Source: Streptomyces sp. CT34 (GTDB lineage: Bacteria; Actinomycetota; Actinomycetes; Streptomycetales; Streptomycetaceae). From it: a stretch of 64,000 bases of DNA. The position numbers and the translations under genes were made by a program. The notes under the pieces were generated by a model. That model was not told the DNA's origin. It saw only the letters and a list, made by a program, of their open reading frames with translations, and did not search any database. Location: contig NZ_KN708638.1 in NCBI RefSeq assembly GCF_000805335.1, positions 485,602 through 549,601 on the forward strand, given 5' to 3'. Positions 8,966 through 16,754 of this stretch are shown piece by piece (position 1 is the first letter of the stretch; every line of letters starts with the position of its first letter).

Positions 8966-9841
8966 ATGGTGAGCGATGGCGAACTGGTAGCTGGTGAGTT
9001 CACGGTCGGCGGGAGGCGGCGCAGCTTCACGATCCGGCTGCCGCGAGCGGTGGCGGACGATGGGCAGGTGCCCCTCGTGCTGGTGCTGCACGGCAACCAT
9101 CCGGACGCCGGCGGCTGGTTGATGCGCGAATGGACCACGTTCGACAAGCAGGCGGATAGGTGGAGCTTCGCGGTCGCCTATCCGGATGGCTACGAGGGGT
9201 GCTGGGCGGACGGCCGTGGTGTCACCACGGCGGACGAGGCGGGCGTGGATGACATCGCCTTTCTCCGCGCGATCGTCGACTGGTCGGCCGGACGGTACGG
9301 CACGTCGCCCGAGCTGAGCGTGGTGGCGGGAGTCTCCAACGGGGCTTTCATGGCCCACCGGTTCGCGCTGGAAGCGAGCGCTCAGGTGGCGGTGTTGGCG
9401 GCCGTCGCCGGCGGGCTGCCCGCGGCCCTGCGCGGTCTGCAACCGACGCATGCGGTGTCGGCGATGCTGATCCATGGCACGGCCGACAGGGTCTCACCGA
9501 TCGAGGGCGGGTACTCCCGACACCGTGGGCCCAACGGGGAGTTGCGAGGCCGGACGTTGTCGCTCCAGGAGACGGCCGAGCGCTGGCGCGCCATCGACCG
9601 GTGCCCTCCCGGACCGGGCCGCACGCGCACCACCGAATTCTCCGGCCGGACCGCGGCCGACGGTGGCGTCGGCGGTTCCCGGGTCGTCGCCTGGACGGTG
9701 ATCGGAGGCGGTCACACCTGGCCGGGTGTAGCTGCCGCTCCGGGTGGGGCCGAGCCGACCAGTCAGGAATTCGACGCGGCCGAGGAGATCTGCCGCTTCG
9801 CCGAGCCCCTGCTCGTACCCGCCGGCGCCCGGCGGCTTTGA
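8966..9841 (+). CDS. Secreted-type polyhydroxybutyrate depolymerase/LpqC-like esterase
   Basis: A 291-residue alpha/beta hydrolase. PLVLVLHGNHPDAGGW holds the oxyanion strand. GVSNGAFMAHRFA supplies the nucleophile Ser in a G-x-S-x-G motif. MLIHGTADRVSPIEGG gives the acid Asp, and GGGHTWPG gives the His. This order and spacing match the Esterase_phb/LpqC family, which cleave polyester or feruloyl-type esters. No clear signal peptide is present, so it may be cytoplasmic. The ATG at 8966 has AGGGGG upstream. It is probably under the adjacent MarR regulator, with YbhB downstream as a second operon gene. Confidence 0.82.
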   Translation: MVSDGELVAGEFTVGGRRRSFTIRLPRAVADDGQVPLVLVLHGNHPDAGGWLMREWTTFDKQADRWSFAVAYPDGYEGCWADGRGVTTADEAGVDDIAFLRAIVDWSAGRYGTSPELSVVAGVSNGAFMAHRFALEASAQVAVLAAVAGGLPAALRGLQPTHAVSAMLIHGTADRVSPIEGGYSRHRGPNGELRGRTLSLQETAERWRAIDRCPPGPGRTRTTEFSGRTAADGGVGGSRVVAWTVIGGGHTWPGVAAAPGGAEPTSQEFDAAEEICRFAEPLLVPAGARRL

Positions 9842-9877
9842 ACCCCTCCCCCGCACCCTCCCGACAAGGAGAAAGCC

Positions 9878-10450
9878 ATGGCGTTGCTGGGCAAGTTGCT
9901 GAAGAACCGACGGGCGGGCCAAGCGGGCCTCGCCTGGAACTCACCGAACCTGGGCGGGGAGAACACGCTCGCACTGAGCAGTCCGGACTTCGAGGAGGAG
10001 GCCACGATGCCGACGGTGCACACGGCGACGCGAGCCGGCGGCAAGGACCTGTCGCCGGCCCTGACCTGGTCTCCGGCGCCCGAGGCCACGGCGCAACTGC
10101 TCTTGGTGGTCGAGGATCCCGATGCGCCCACCCCCGCGCCGTTCGTCCACTGCGTCGCCCTGCTCGACCCCTCGGTGACCAGCCTCGCCCAGGGGGCGCT
10201 GGACGCGGAGAACCCTGCCGACGGCGTACGCCCACTGCGTTCGGGTACGGGCCGCGGCTACTTGGGGCCGGCACCGATCAGGGGCCACGGCCCGCACCGG
10301 TATGTGTTCCAACTCTTCGCTCTCACCACACCGATCACCTCGGGTTCGAGCGGTGCCGCCCTGGCCGGCGCGAAACCGCGCGACGTACTGGCCGCCGCCG
10401 GTGACGTCCTGGCTCGCGGCCGTCTCGACGGGATGTACGAACGAGCCTGA
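9878..10450 (+). CDS. YbhB/YbcL family (PEBP, Raf-kinase-inhibitor-like) protein
   Basis: A 190-residue phosphatidylethanolamine-binding-fold protein. The family hallmarks are present: GGKDLSPALTWSPAPEATAQLLLVVEDPDAPTP (the DPDAP ligand-pocket motif), then PFVHCVALLDPSVTSL, GTGRGYLGPAPIRGHGPHRYVFQLFAL (G-x-x-G-P-x-P...H-x-Y) and a C-terminal helix DVLAAAGDVLARGRL. It starts at ATG 9878, six bases after AAGGAGA and 36 bases after the esterase stop, so the two are likely cotranscribed. Bacterial homologues have no settled function. Confidence 0.88.
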   Translation: MALLGKLLKNRRAGQAGLAWNSPNLGGENTLALSSPDFEEEATMPTVHTATRAGGKDLSPALTWSPAPEATAQLLLVVEDPDAPTPAPFVHCVALLDPSVTSLAQGALDAENPADGVRPLRSGTGRGYLGPAPIRGHGPHRYVFQLFALTTPITSGSSGAALAGAKPRDVLAAAGDVLARGRLDGMYERA

Positions 10451-11130
10451 GGCGTCGGGACATCCGGCAGTCCGGCGGCCGGCGTGGTCGGCGTGACTGG
10501 GCGGCCGGCGTGCCCAACTATCACTCCTGGGCGGGGATGACCGTCGGTGTCGCTCACGGCGGGTCCTGAGGAAGGCTGTTCCGCTGCACGGGCGAGAAAA
10601 AGTGCGTGGGCCTGGTCACCCCCGCCGGAATTTCCGGCCCCTGAGTATTTTTTCTCGGCCGGCGGCGAACCGGCGGGTAATTGACGGTCCATTCTGAGTC
10701 CGTTTTCCCAAACCGGGCCGGATTTTTCTGGGATGACCTGCCGCAATGCCGCAGTTCACGCACGAGGGTCGGCATCCGGTTCGGCTCCGCGACGTGTCGG
10801 GCGTGGACCCACGCAGGCGGAATTCCGCATCTGGCCGATTGTGACCTGTTCTCGGTAACGGTCGCTGCGTCACCGTGGATCTCGACCGAGCCGAAGTGGC
10901 CCTCGCAGCTTGCCGAAGGGGAACTTTTGCAGGGATCGATCCCAGTGCCTTCGTAAGGCGAGAGGCAAGACGAGAGGCCATGGCTGCCGTCCGGAACGGC
11001 TTCTGATGGTGAGCAGATGACTCACCCGACCCACGGCTTCGGTAAGACATTCATCCACTGGAGTGCGGGCCCGCCCGGAAATCTCGCGGGCCGCCCTTCG
11101 AAATCTGCGTACACAGGGGGTAGCAGCGAG
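10451..11130 (+). promoter_or_regulatory. Long leader/promoter region of the diiron-oxidase operon
   Basis: This is a 680-base gap, locally richer in A and T than its surroundings, with no gene seen. Dyads include the perfect GCCGGAA-T-TTCCGGC at 10624-10638, the 12-mer palindrome GGGATCGATCCC at 10932-10943, and GCCTT-CGT-AAGGC immediately after. An in-frame ATG at 11017 could extend the downstream oxidase by 38 residues, but the ATG at 11131 has the better ribosome site. The dyads are candidates for operators of the operon starting at 11131. Confidence 0.45.
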
Positions 11131-11892
11131 ATGACGAACACCACCGAAGTCGGAATCCACGATCAAGTCACCGCGCTCATCGACGGCTTGGAGCAGCACC
11201 GCGTCTACGGCAACGACTACTTCGCCTTCCTTGAGAACACACCGTGGACCGACCGGGCCTACGACTTCCACCGCGCCAACTTCTTCCACCGGACCGAGGG
11301 CACGGTCAAGGGCATCGCCTATGTGTGCGCCCAGGCGGCGGCCCACGACGACCGCGACACGCTGGTTCTGTTCTCCCATATCCTCAATGAGGAGACCGGC
11401 AACGGTGAGGCGGCGCACTGCCACGAGTTGCTGATGGAGAACTCCCACAACCTCTACGGCCGGACCGAGTTCGGCCTGCCGCCGCTCCTCGTGCGGGAGG
11501 CGCGGGACAGCGACCTGGTCATTCCCGAGACGGTGGCCTACCGCGAGCGCACTCTGGAGCTGCTGAGCAGCAACTACCACCGGATGCTGGGCGTGGCGAT
11601 GGCCCTGGAGTCGCACGCCGACAAGATGCTGCAGGTCTGCCGTACCGCATTCCGCAACAACCGGAAGCAGCTGCCTCCGGACGAGTTCGTGGACAACGTC
11701 GAGATCTACTTCAATGTCCATGTCGGCGACGAGGGCGTCGAGGAACGCCACGCCGCCGACGCGAAGAAGTGCGTGCTGAACAACTGCCACACCGATGCGG
11801 ACGTCGCCGAGATCTCCTATGCGGCGACCGAGACCCTCAACATCCAACTGGACATGTGGAACGCGATGTACAAGGCCGTGGCCACGAGTTGA
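11131..11892 (+). CDS. Haem-oxygenase-like diiron oxidase (HDO) family enzyme
   Basis: A 253-residue all-helical protein of the iron-containing redox enzyme group (TenA/haem-oxygenase fold). Candidate metal ligands are the NEETGNGEAAHCHEL block (E87/E88, H96/H98), E160 in ALESHADKM, and FNVHVGDEGVEERH (H197, D200/E201/E204, H207). In known HDOs such as UndA, SznF, BesC and RohS, a similar set binds two irons for oxygenation, desaturation or C-C cleavage of amino or fatty acids. Here the last motif has about three extra residues between the His and the final E-x-x-H. AGGGGG precedes the ATG. The stop overlaps a TTG of the aminotransferase, so the two genes are probably coupled. Substrate unknown. 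Confidence 0.8.
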   Translation: MTNTTEVGIHDQVTALIDGLEQHRVYGNDYFAFLENTPWTDRAYDFHRANFFHRTEGTVKGIAYVCAQAAAHDDRDTLVLFSHILNEETGNGEAAHCHELLMENSHNLYGRTEFGLPPLLVREARDSDLVIPETVAYRERTLELLSSNYHRMLGVAMALESHADKMLQVCRTAFRNNRKQLPPDEFVDNVEIYFNVHVGDEGVEERHAADAKKCVLNNCHTDADVAEISYAATETLNIQLDMWNAMYKAVATS

Positions 11893-11924
11893 ATTCCGCA
11901 GCGGGAGAGGCGACACCTACCATC

Positions 11925-13205
11925 GTGCAGAAGAATCGCGGCATCTCCGATGCCATCCTGCGTATACCGGAATCGGCGACTCACGGGACCGCGGCGAAGC
12001 TCGCAGCCCTCAACCGTGGTCTCCCCGAGGACGAGCAGATCATCGATCTCAGTATCGGCGCGCTGGACACACCCACCGATCCCCGGATCGACTGCGGGGT
12101 CGTCGAGTTCGTTCAGAAGCGCTCCGACACGATTCATGCGTTCGCGCCCATCAAAGGGTTTCCGTTCCTGTTGGAGTCCATCGCCGCACGGGTGGCTCGC
12201 CTCCACGGAATCTCGTACGACCCGGACAGTGAAATCATGGTCACCCCGGGCGGTGTGAAAGGTTCGATTTCGGTAACCTTCCACGCGCTGCTGAATCCTG
12301 GCGACGAGGTCGTCGTTCCCGTGCCCAACTGGCCGCACTACGCCGACATGGTGCGGCTGCACGAGGCCGTCCCGAAAACCGTCCGGGTCACGGCGGGCGA
12401 CGGCTTGACGGCGCCGGCTCTCGAAGAGGTGCTCTCCGGGCGAACCAAGATCGTCGTACTGGGCGACTGCATCAACCCGACGGGCAAGGTCTATTCGACC
12501 GAGGAACTGTCGGCGCTGGCCCGGATCATCGCCCGGCACAACCTGCGGCGCGAGGCCGGCGGCGAGAGCCCGGTCCACGTCCTGTTCGACACCCCCTACG
12601 AGGCCCATGTCCTGGGGCCCCGTGCCAAGACCTTCGCCGCCATCGACGTCCAACTCCCCGACGGCAGTCACTGCTCGATGCGGCCGTGGACGGTCGCGGT
12701 GACCGGCCCGGGCAAGACCTACGGCATGCACGGCGACCGGATCGGCTACCTCTGCGGTCCATCGGACATCGTGGCGGCGTCCGCCCGCGCACAGGTCAAC
12801 CTCACCTCGTTCGCCTCCACTTATGGCCAGGTCGCCACGCATGTCGCGCTGCGGCCGGAGATGGACGAGGTGGCGACCGCCAGAGCGAGGGCCGCGCGCA
12901 CCAATCTCGACGCCATGGTGAAAGAGCTCGACGCGGTCCCCTCGTTGCGGATCAACATCCCGCAGGGAGGGTACTTCCTCTTCGTCGACTTCTCGGCCTT
13001 CGCCGACGCCTACCGAAAGCGGGGGTTCCGCACCGCCGACGGGTTCCTGCTGGACGAGGCAAAGGTCGCCACGATCTGCGGCAACCACTTCGCGGAGGGC
13101 GAGCCCCTGGACCACTTCGTACGGATCAACTGCGGCCGGACGGGCGCGCTCCTGAGCGAGGCCGGCAGACGGATCAGGAACGCCCTGAGTCGCCTGGAGT
13201 CCTGA
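11925..13205 (+). CDS. PLP-dependent class I/II aminotransferase
   Basis: A 426-residue fold-type I enzyme. Counting from GTG 11925, the PLP lysine is K264 in GPGKTYGMHGDRIGY; N184 in NPTGK, D222 and Y225 in FDTPYEAH, and R401 in RINCGR complete the usual cofactor and carboxylate contacts. It should therefore be a working aminotransferase or a mechanistic variant. A TTG at 11889 overlapping the HDO stop is an alternative start that would add 12 residues by translational coupling. Pairing with an HDO enzyme suggests joint processing of an amino acid. Some PLP enzymes next to HDOs, for example in azomycin biosynthesis, are O2-dependent oxidases; I cannot tell which applies here. Confidence 0.85.
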   Translation: MQKNRGISDAILRIPESATHGTAAKLAALNRGLPEDEQIIDLSIGALDTPTDPRIDCGVVEFVQKRSDTIHAFAPIKGFPFLLESIAARVARLHGISYDPDSEIMVTPGGVKGSISVTFHALLNPGDEVVVPVPNWPHYADMVRLHEAVPKTVRVTAGDGLTAPALEEVLSGRTKIVVLGDCINPTGKVYSTEELSALARIIARHNLRREAGGESPVHVLFDTPYEAHVLGPRAKTFAAIDVQLPDGSHCSMRPWTVAVTGPGKTYGMHGDRIGYLCGPSDIVAASARAQVNLTSFASTYGQVATHVALRPEMDEVATARARAARTNLDAMVKELDAVPSLRINIPQGGYFLFVDFSAFADAYRKRGFRTADGFLLDEAKVATICGNHFAEGEPLDHFVRINCGRTGALLSEAGRRIRNALSRLES

Positions 13206-13248
13206 CGAGCAGTGACGCAGGCAGGCACACCCACCGGAGGCGACTGGA

Positions 13249-14013
13249 GTGGAGCAGGAGATCACGGACACCTACAAGCACGGACTCCGTCGCCGTCGGG
13301 AAGAACGCGACGAGGGGCGGGGGGCGGCCCGCACGCGCCCGCCCCTGCCGCCCCCCCCGTACGTTCCCCTCGGTGAGCGTCCGCTGAGACGCTTTCCCCA
13401 ACTGCTCGTCGGTCTCGCCCTGTACGGGTTCAGCCTCTCGGCCATGGTGCGCACGTCTCTGGGCGTCAACCCCTGGAGCGTCCTCTACGAGGGGCTGGAG
13501 CACCACACTCCCCTGAGCTTCGGCATGATCAGTGCGCTCCTCGGCGTTCTCGTGCTTCTGCTGTGGATCCCCCTCAAGCAGAAGCCGACGTTGGGTACCA
13601 TCGCCAACATCATGGTTGTGGGGTCCTCGTCCGACCTGGGCCTTTCACTCATCCCTCAGCACCTCGGACTGGCCGCCCGGGTCGGCCTGCTCGTCGGGTG
13701 TGTGGTGCTCAACGGCCTGTCCGTCGCGGTCTATGTCGGCGCACGCTTCGGCCCCGGCCCCCGGGACGGACTGATGACCGGCACGTCCGCCGCGACCGGA
13801 CGTTCCATCCGGCTGGTCCGCACCCTGATCGAGCTCACCGTGCTCGGCGTGGGCTGGCTCCTGGGCGGGAGCGTGGGCGTCGGCACGGTGCTGTACGCCC
13901 TGATGGTCGGCCCGGTCACCCAGTTCTTCCTGCCCTGGTTCGCCTACCGACGGACCGCCGAACGTTCCGTGGCAGCAGCGGGACCCGTGATCGGTAGACG
14001 CATCCGGCGGTAG
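13249..14013 (+). CDS. YczE/YyaS/YitT-like membrane protein
   Basis: A 254-residue protein with a charged cytoplasmic N-terminus (about 45 residues, RRRREERDEGRG) and about five membrane segments. The first contains LVGLALYGFSLSAMVRTSLGVNPWSVLYEGL, the hallmark opening of the YczE family, and a later loop reads GARFGPGPRDGLMTG. YczE-like proteins are of unknown biochemical role and often sit beside biosynthetic genes. The GTG at 13249 follows GGAGG by eight bases, and the gene begins 43 bases after the aminotransferase, so it is likely in the same operon. It may serve as transporter or membrane accessory. Confidence 0.75.
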   Translation: MEQEITDTYKHGLRRRREERDEGRGAARTRPPLPPPPYVPLGERPLRRFPQLLVGLALYGFSLSAMVRTSLGVNPWSVLYEGLEHHTPLSFGMISALLGVLVLLLWIPLKQKPTLGTIANIMVVGSSSDLGLSLIPQHLGLAARVGLLVGCVVLNGLSVAVYVGARFGPGPRDGLMTGTSAATGRSIRLVRTLIELTVLGVGWLLGGSVGVGTVLYALMVGPVTQFFLPWFAYRRTAERSVAAAGPVIGRRIRR

Positions 14014-14226
14014 TCTGCGGGCGGGTTGGCGCAGCTGCCCGAAGGTCCCGGCTCGCCTGCACGACGGTGCGACACCCGCCCCGGCACATCGGTCACCGGT
14101 GCTTGCCCGCGGCCACCCACCGGCGTGCGGTGGACCGGCCCCCCCGAACCGCGGGCACCGCGCGACGACCGGTACCCACACCGTTTCGTACCGGGCGGGA
14201 CACCGCCCACAGGAAGGAGCACCACC

Positions 14227-15153
14227 GTGCGGATCGCAGTTCTCGGCGCGGGCGGCGTCGGCGGGTACTTCGGCGCCCGCCTCGCCGCCGCGGGCGCGGA
14301 CGTCACCTTCGTCGCCCGCGGCCGGCACCTCGACGCCCTACAGCGCCAAGGACTGCTGGTCCGCAGCCCGTTGGGGGACGTCCGCACGCCGCCCGCCCGT
14401 GCGGTGGCACAGGTCGGCGAACTCGGCCCCACCGACCTGGTCCTCCTCGCCGTCAAGCTCTGGGACACCGAGGAGGCCGCCGCCCAGCTCGCCCCCCTGG
14501 CCGACCGAGGGACGGCCGTGCTCTCCCTCCAGAACGGCGTGCACAAGGACAGCGTGCTGCGCCGCCATCTCCCCGAACAGAACATCCTCGGCGGCGCCTG
14601 CTTCATCGCCGCCCACATCGAGGAACCCGGCGTCGTCACCCACACCGGCACACTCCAGAAGATGGTCTTCGGCCCCTACCACCCCGACCGCCGGCCCCTC
14701 GCGGAGGAACTGCTCGCCGCCTGCCGCGCAGCCGGCATCGAGGCCGAGATCAGCGACGACATCGCCCAGGTGATCTGGCAGAAGTTCGTCTTCCTGGTCG
14801 GACTGTCCGCCACCACCACAGCCGTACGCCGGCCCATCGGCACCATCCGGGACAACCCGCGCACCCGCACCCTGCTCCGCGACATCATGGCCGAGACGGT
14901 GGCGGTGGCCCGGGCATCCGGCATCGCACTGGACGAGACGTTCCCCGACGACCGGCTCGCCTTCATCGACACCCTGCCCCCGGACATGACCTCCTCCATG
15001 CACCACGACCTCGAACGCGGCAATCGCCTGGAACTGCCCTGGCTCAGCGGCGGCGTTGCCGACCTGGCCGCCGAACTCGGCCTCGCAGCGCCCCGCAACC
15101 AGACCGTCGCCGACATTCTCGCCCCCTACACCCTCGGAACGCCGAAGGACTGA
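14227..15153 (+). CDS. Ketopantoate reductase family (ApbA/PanE-like) NAD(P)H reductase
   Basis: A 308-residue protein. The N-terminal Rossmann motif RIAVLGAGGVGGYFGARLAAAG binds NADPH. LVLLAVKLWDTEEA, the QNGV loop and KFVFLVGLSATTTAVRRPIG (active-site Lys context) match the ketopantoate reductase family, as does the C-terminal SSMHHDLERGNRLELPWLSGG block. Known members reduce 2-dehydropantoate in coenzyme A synthesis; many paralogues act on other keto acids. GTG 14227 follows GGAAGGAG. It lies 213 bases after the YczE-like gene with its own ribosome site, so membership of the same operon is possible but not shown. It could reduce the keto acid made by the aminotransferase. Confidence 0.82.
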   Translation: MRIAVLGAGGVGGYFGARLAAAGADVTFVARGRHLDALQRQGLLVRSPLGDVRTPPARAVAQVGELGPTDLVLLAVKLWDTEEAAAQLAPLADRGTAVLSLQNGVHKDSVLRRHLPEQNILGGACFIAAHIEEPGVVTHTGTLQKMVFGPYHPDRRPLAEELLAACRAAGIEAEISDDIAQVIWQKFVFLVGLSATTTAVRRPIGTIRDNPRTRTLLRDIMAETVAVARASGIALDETFPDDRLAFIDTLPPDMTSSMHHDLERGNRLELPWLSGGVADLAAELGLAAPRNQTVADILAPYTLGTPKD

Positions 15154-15164
15154 GGAGACGTTCC

Positions 15165-15189
15165 GGCCATGACCTGAGGAGACATGGCC
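15165..15189 (+). terminator. Stem-loop after the reductase gene
   Basis: GGCCATG and CATGGCC form a perfect 7-bp stem around an 11-base loop, starting 12 bases after the stop codon. There is no T-run, which is normal for Streptomyces terminators. A moderate candidate for the end of the 11-15 kb operon. Confidence 0.4.
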
Positions 15190-15785
15190 ACTCGGGAGAC
15201 GGTGTGGCCGGCGAACCATGGCCCCGTTGAGGCTGCTGCCCTCGACGATGTGGCTGTCGCACTCGGCGCGTTGGCGATCCCCAACGCGGTCGTCGTCGGG
15301 CATTCGCCGGCCGGCATGGCCGGCGCGCCTGGCTGGAACGGGCACCCGGACGCCACCGCCACCGCCACCCTCGACGGACACGGGGCGGGAACCGGATCAA
15401 TACGTGGGTGTGGACCGCCAGTACATCGAACGGCGGGTGCTGAGTAGAGGCACCCAACGCGGGTAGGGGCACGCGCACCCACCACTGCCCAACTACCGGC
15501 CGCCCTCACTCTCAGCTGCCAACCTGACCTGTCGGCCAATCAATCACCAACAGAGCCACGGACGGATCGCGGCGGCCGGCATGTTCCCAGGATTCCGGCC
15601 CGACGTCAGCCTTCCGCTTCACGAGCTGATGTGTACAGCGCGTGAAGAGTGTGGCGTTTGATCCACCACACCCCACCGGGCGTGCTTTGCTCATGCTCAT
15701 GACGGGATTCGCAGCAAGGGTTCCCGCTGCAGTGCGCGCGTTACGCATTGCGACCCCATACCAAGATGAAAGGACGCCCATCGCC
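15190..15785. other. Intergenic region, no gene seen
   Basis: Open frames on both strands lack domain similarity or a convincing ribosome site. The segment 15646-15670 has the imperfect repeat GTGTGG...CCACAC. The upstream signals of the small leader-type peptide at 15786 must lie in the last 150 bases. Confidence 0.45.
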
Positions 15786-15992
15786 ATGAGCAACACCTCT
15801 CCCATTGAGACCCGTGAGATAGCCGACGCCGACCTGGACGGCATAGCCGGTGGCCTCTCCGTCGGTGGCACCGTCGACGGCCTCGTCGCGAAGGTCACCC
15901 AGGGCCCCGGTGGCGTGCCTGTCCTGGAAGGCTCCGTGAAGTCCGTCGGCGTCAACGTGTCGGACATCCCCCTGGGCCCGATTACGCTCTGA
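15786..15992 (+). CDS. Small peptide with double-glycine leader and cysteine-free core
   Basis: A 68-residue peptide. Residues 1-23 read like a RiPP or bacteriocin leader: REIADADLDGIAGG, the EL-x-x-x-x-LD-x-x-GG pattern cut by C39-type peptidases or recognised by class II modification enzymes. The remaining 45 residues (LSVGGTVDGLVAKVTQG onward) are rich in Gly, Val and Ser and contain no Cys, so no lanthionine rings can form. An AAAGGA lies about 11 bases upstream, and a strong hairpin follows at 16037. No LanM, LanT or C39 gene is in the neighbourhood. It could be a RiPP precursor modified in trans, an unmodified bacteriocin-like peptide, or a decayed precursor. Confidence 0.6.
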   Translation: MSNTSPIETREIADADLDGIAGGLSVGGTVDGLVAKVTQGPGGVPVLEGSVKSVGVNVSDIPLGPITL

Positions 15993-16036
15993 GGCACGGC
16001 TTTCGCATGGTTCTCAGTCACCGGACCCCGACACCG

Positions 16037-16054
16037 CCCCCGGGCCGCCGGGGG
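16037..16054 (+). terminator. Terminator-type hairpin after the small leader peptide
   Basis: CCCCCGG-GCCG-CCGGGGG is a perfect 7-bp GC stem with a 4-base loop, 45 bases after the peptide stop. It is a compact stable hairpin without a T-run, consistent with a Streptomyces terminator. Confidence 0.5.
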
Positions 16055-16754
16055 TAGTTCGGCCTCCTGCTTACGTAGGGGCAGCTGACAAAGTCTGCGC
16101 GTCTGTAGGCGAGTTCGGCGATCCGGGACCGGGGCAGGCGGGGACCGTCGCTCGCCGGCGAGGAGCGCACAGACCCGTTCCCGCCGCGGGGTGAGCCGAC
16201 CCAGGCCCACATCGGCCGTTTCGGCCCACTTCCCCGCCGAGCGACAACAGATGCCGAGGCTCAATTCGGGGCCCGGCGTGACGTCGGCCTTCGCGACTTG
16301 GTTGTGGTCGTGAAGGCCGACGTTGGCGTATGGGGTGAGTACGGATGTCGATGCATCCCTATGGGGACAAGCAGGATCGATCCCGTCGGAGACGGTTCGG
16401 GTGGCGCGAGCGGCGTTTCCGATGGGACGCTCGCGATCAGGGTCCGGGACGGGCTGGGGCCGAGCGAGCCTGGCTCCGATCGGAACGCACGGTTCTCCTC
16501 GGCGGTGGGCGTCGCTGACTCACTGGACACTCCCTTCCGGCGCGGATCGGCCTCTGCTCACGAAGGGCTTGTTCGGCCTGAACACAAGGAACACCGCCGG
16601 CAGGTCCAAGAGGACGTCGGAGGCAGCGCACACGCTGGCGGCAGGCACCTGACATCGGCGACGCACGCTGACGGGGAGTCGAAGGTGATGCGGCGCCTGC
16701 CTCTCGTCCCTGCCCCCGACTCCCCGCGCGTGATCGAGATGCTCTCGTCGGGGG
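16055..16754. other. Intergenic region, no gene seen
   Basis: About 700 bases between the small peptide and the convergent secreted-protein gene. Frames on both strands show arginine- and serine-rich shadow translations without motifs. No promoter, repeat or mobile element was recognised. Confidence 0.45.

Noticed and set aside
11925..13205. Assigning the PLP enzyme as an MppP/RohP-type arginine oxidase.
   Set aside because: The lysine region and overall motifs look like an ordinary class I/II aminotransferase; pairing with an HDO alone does not justify the name.
15786..15992. Lanthipeptide precursor.
   Set aside because: The leader fits, but the core has no cysteine and no LanM/LanC gene is nearby, so lanthionine formation is impossible.
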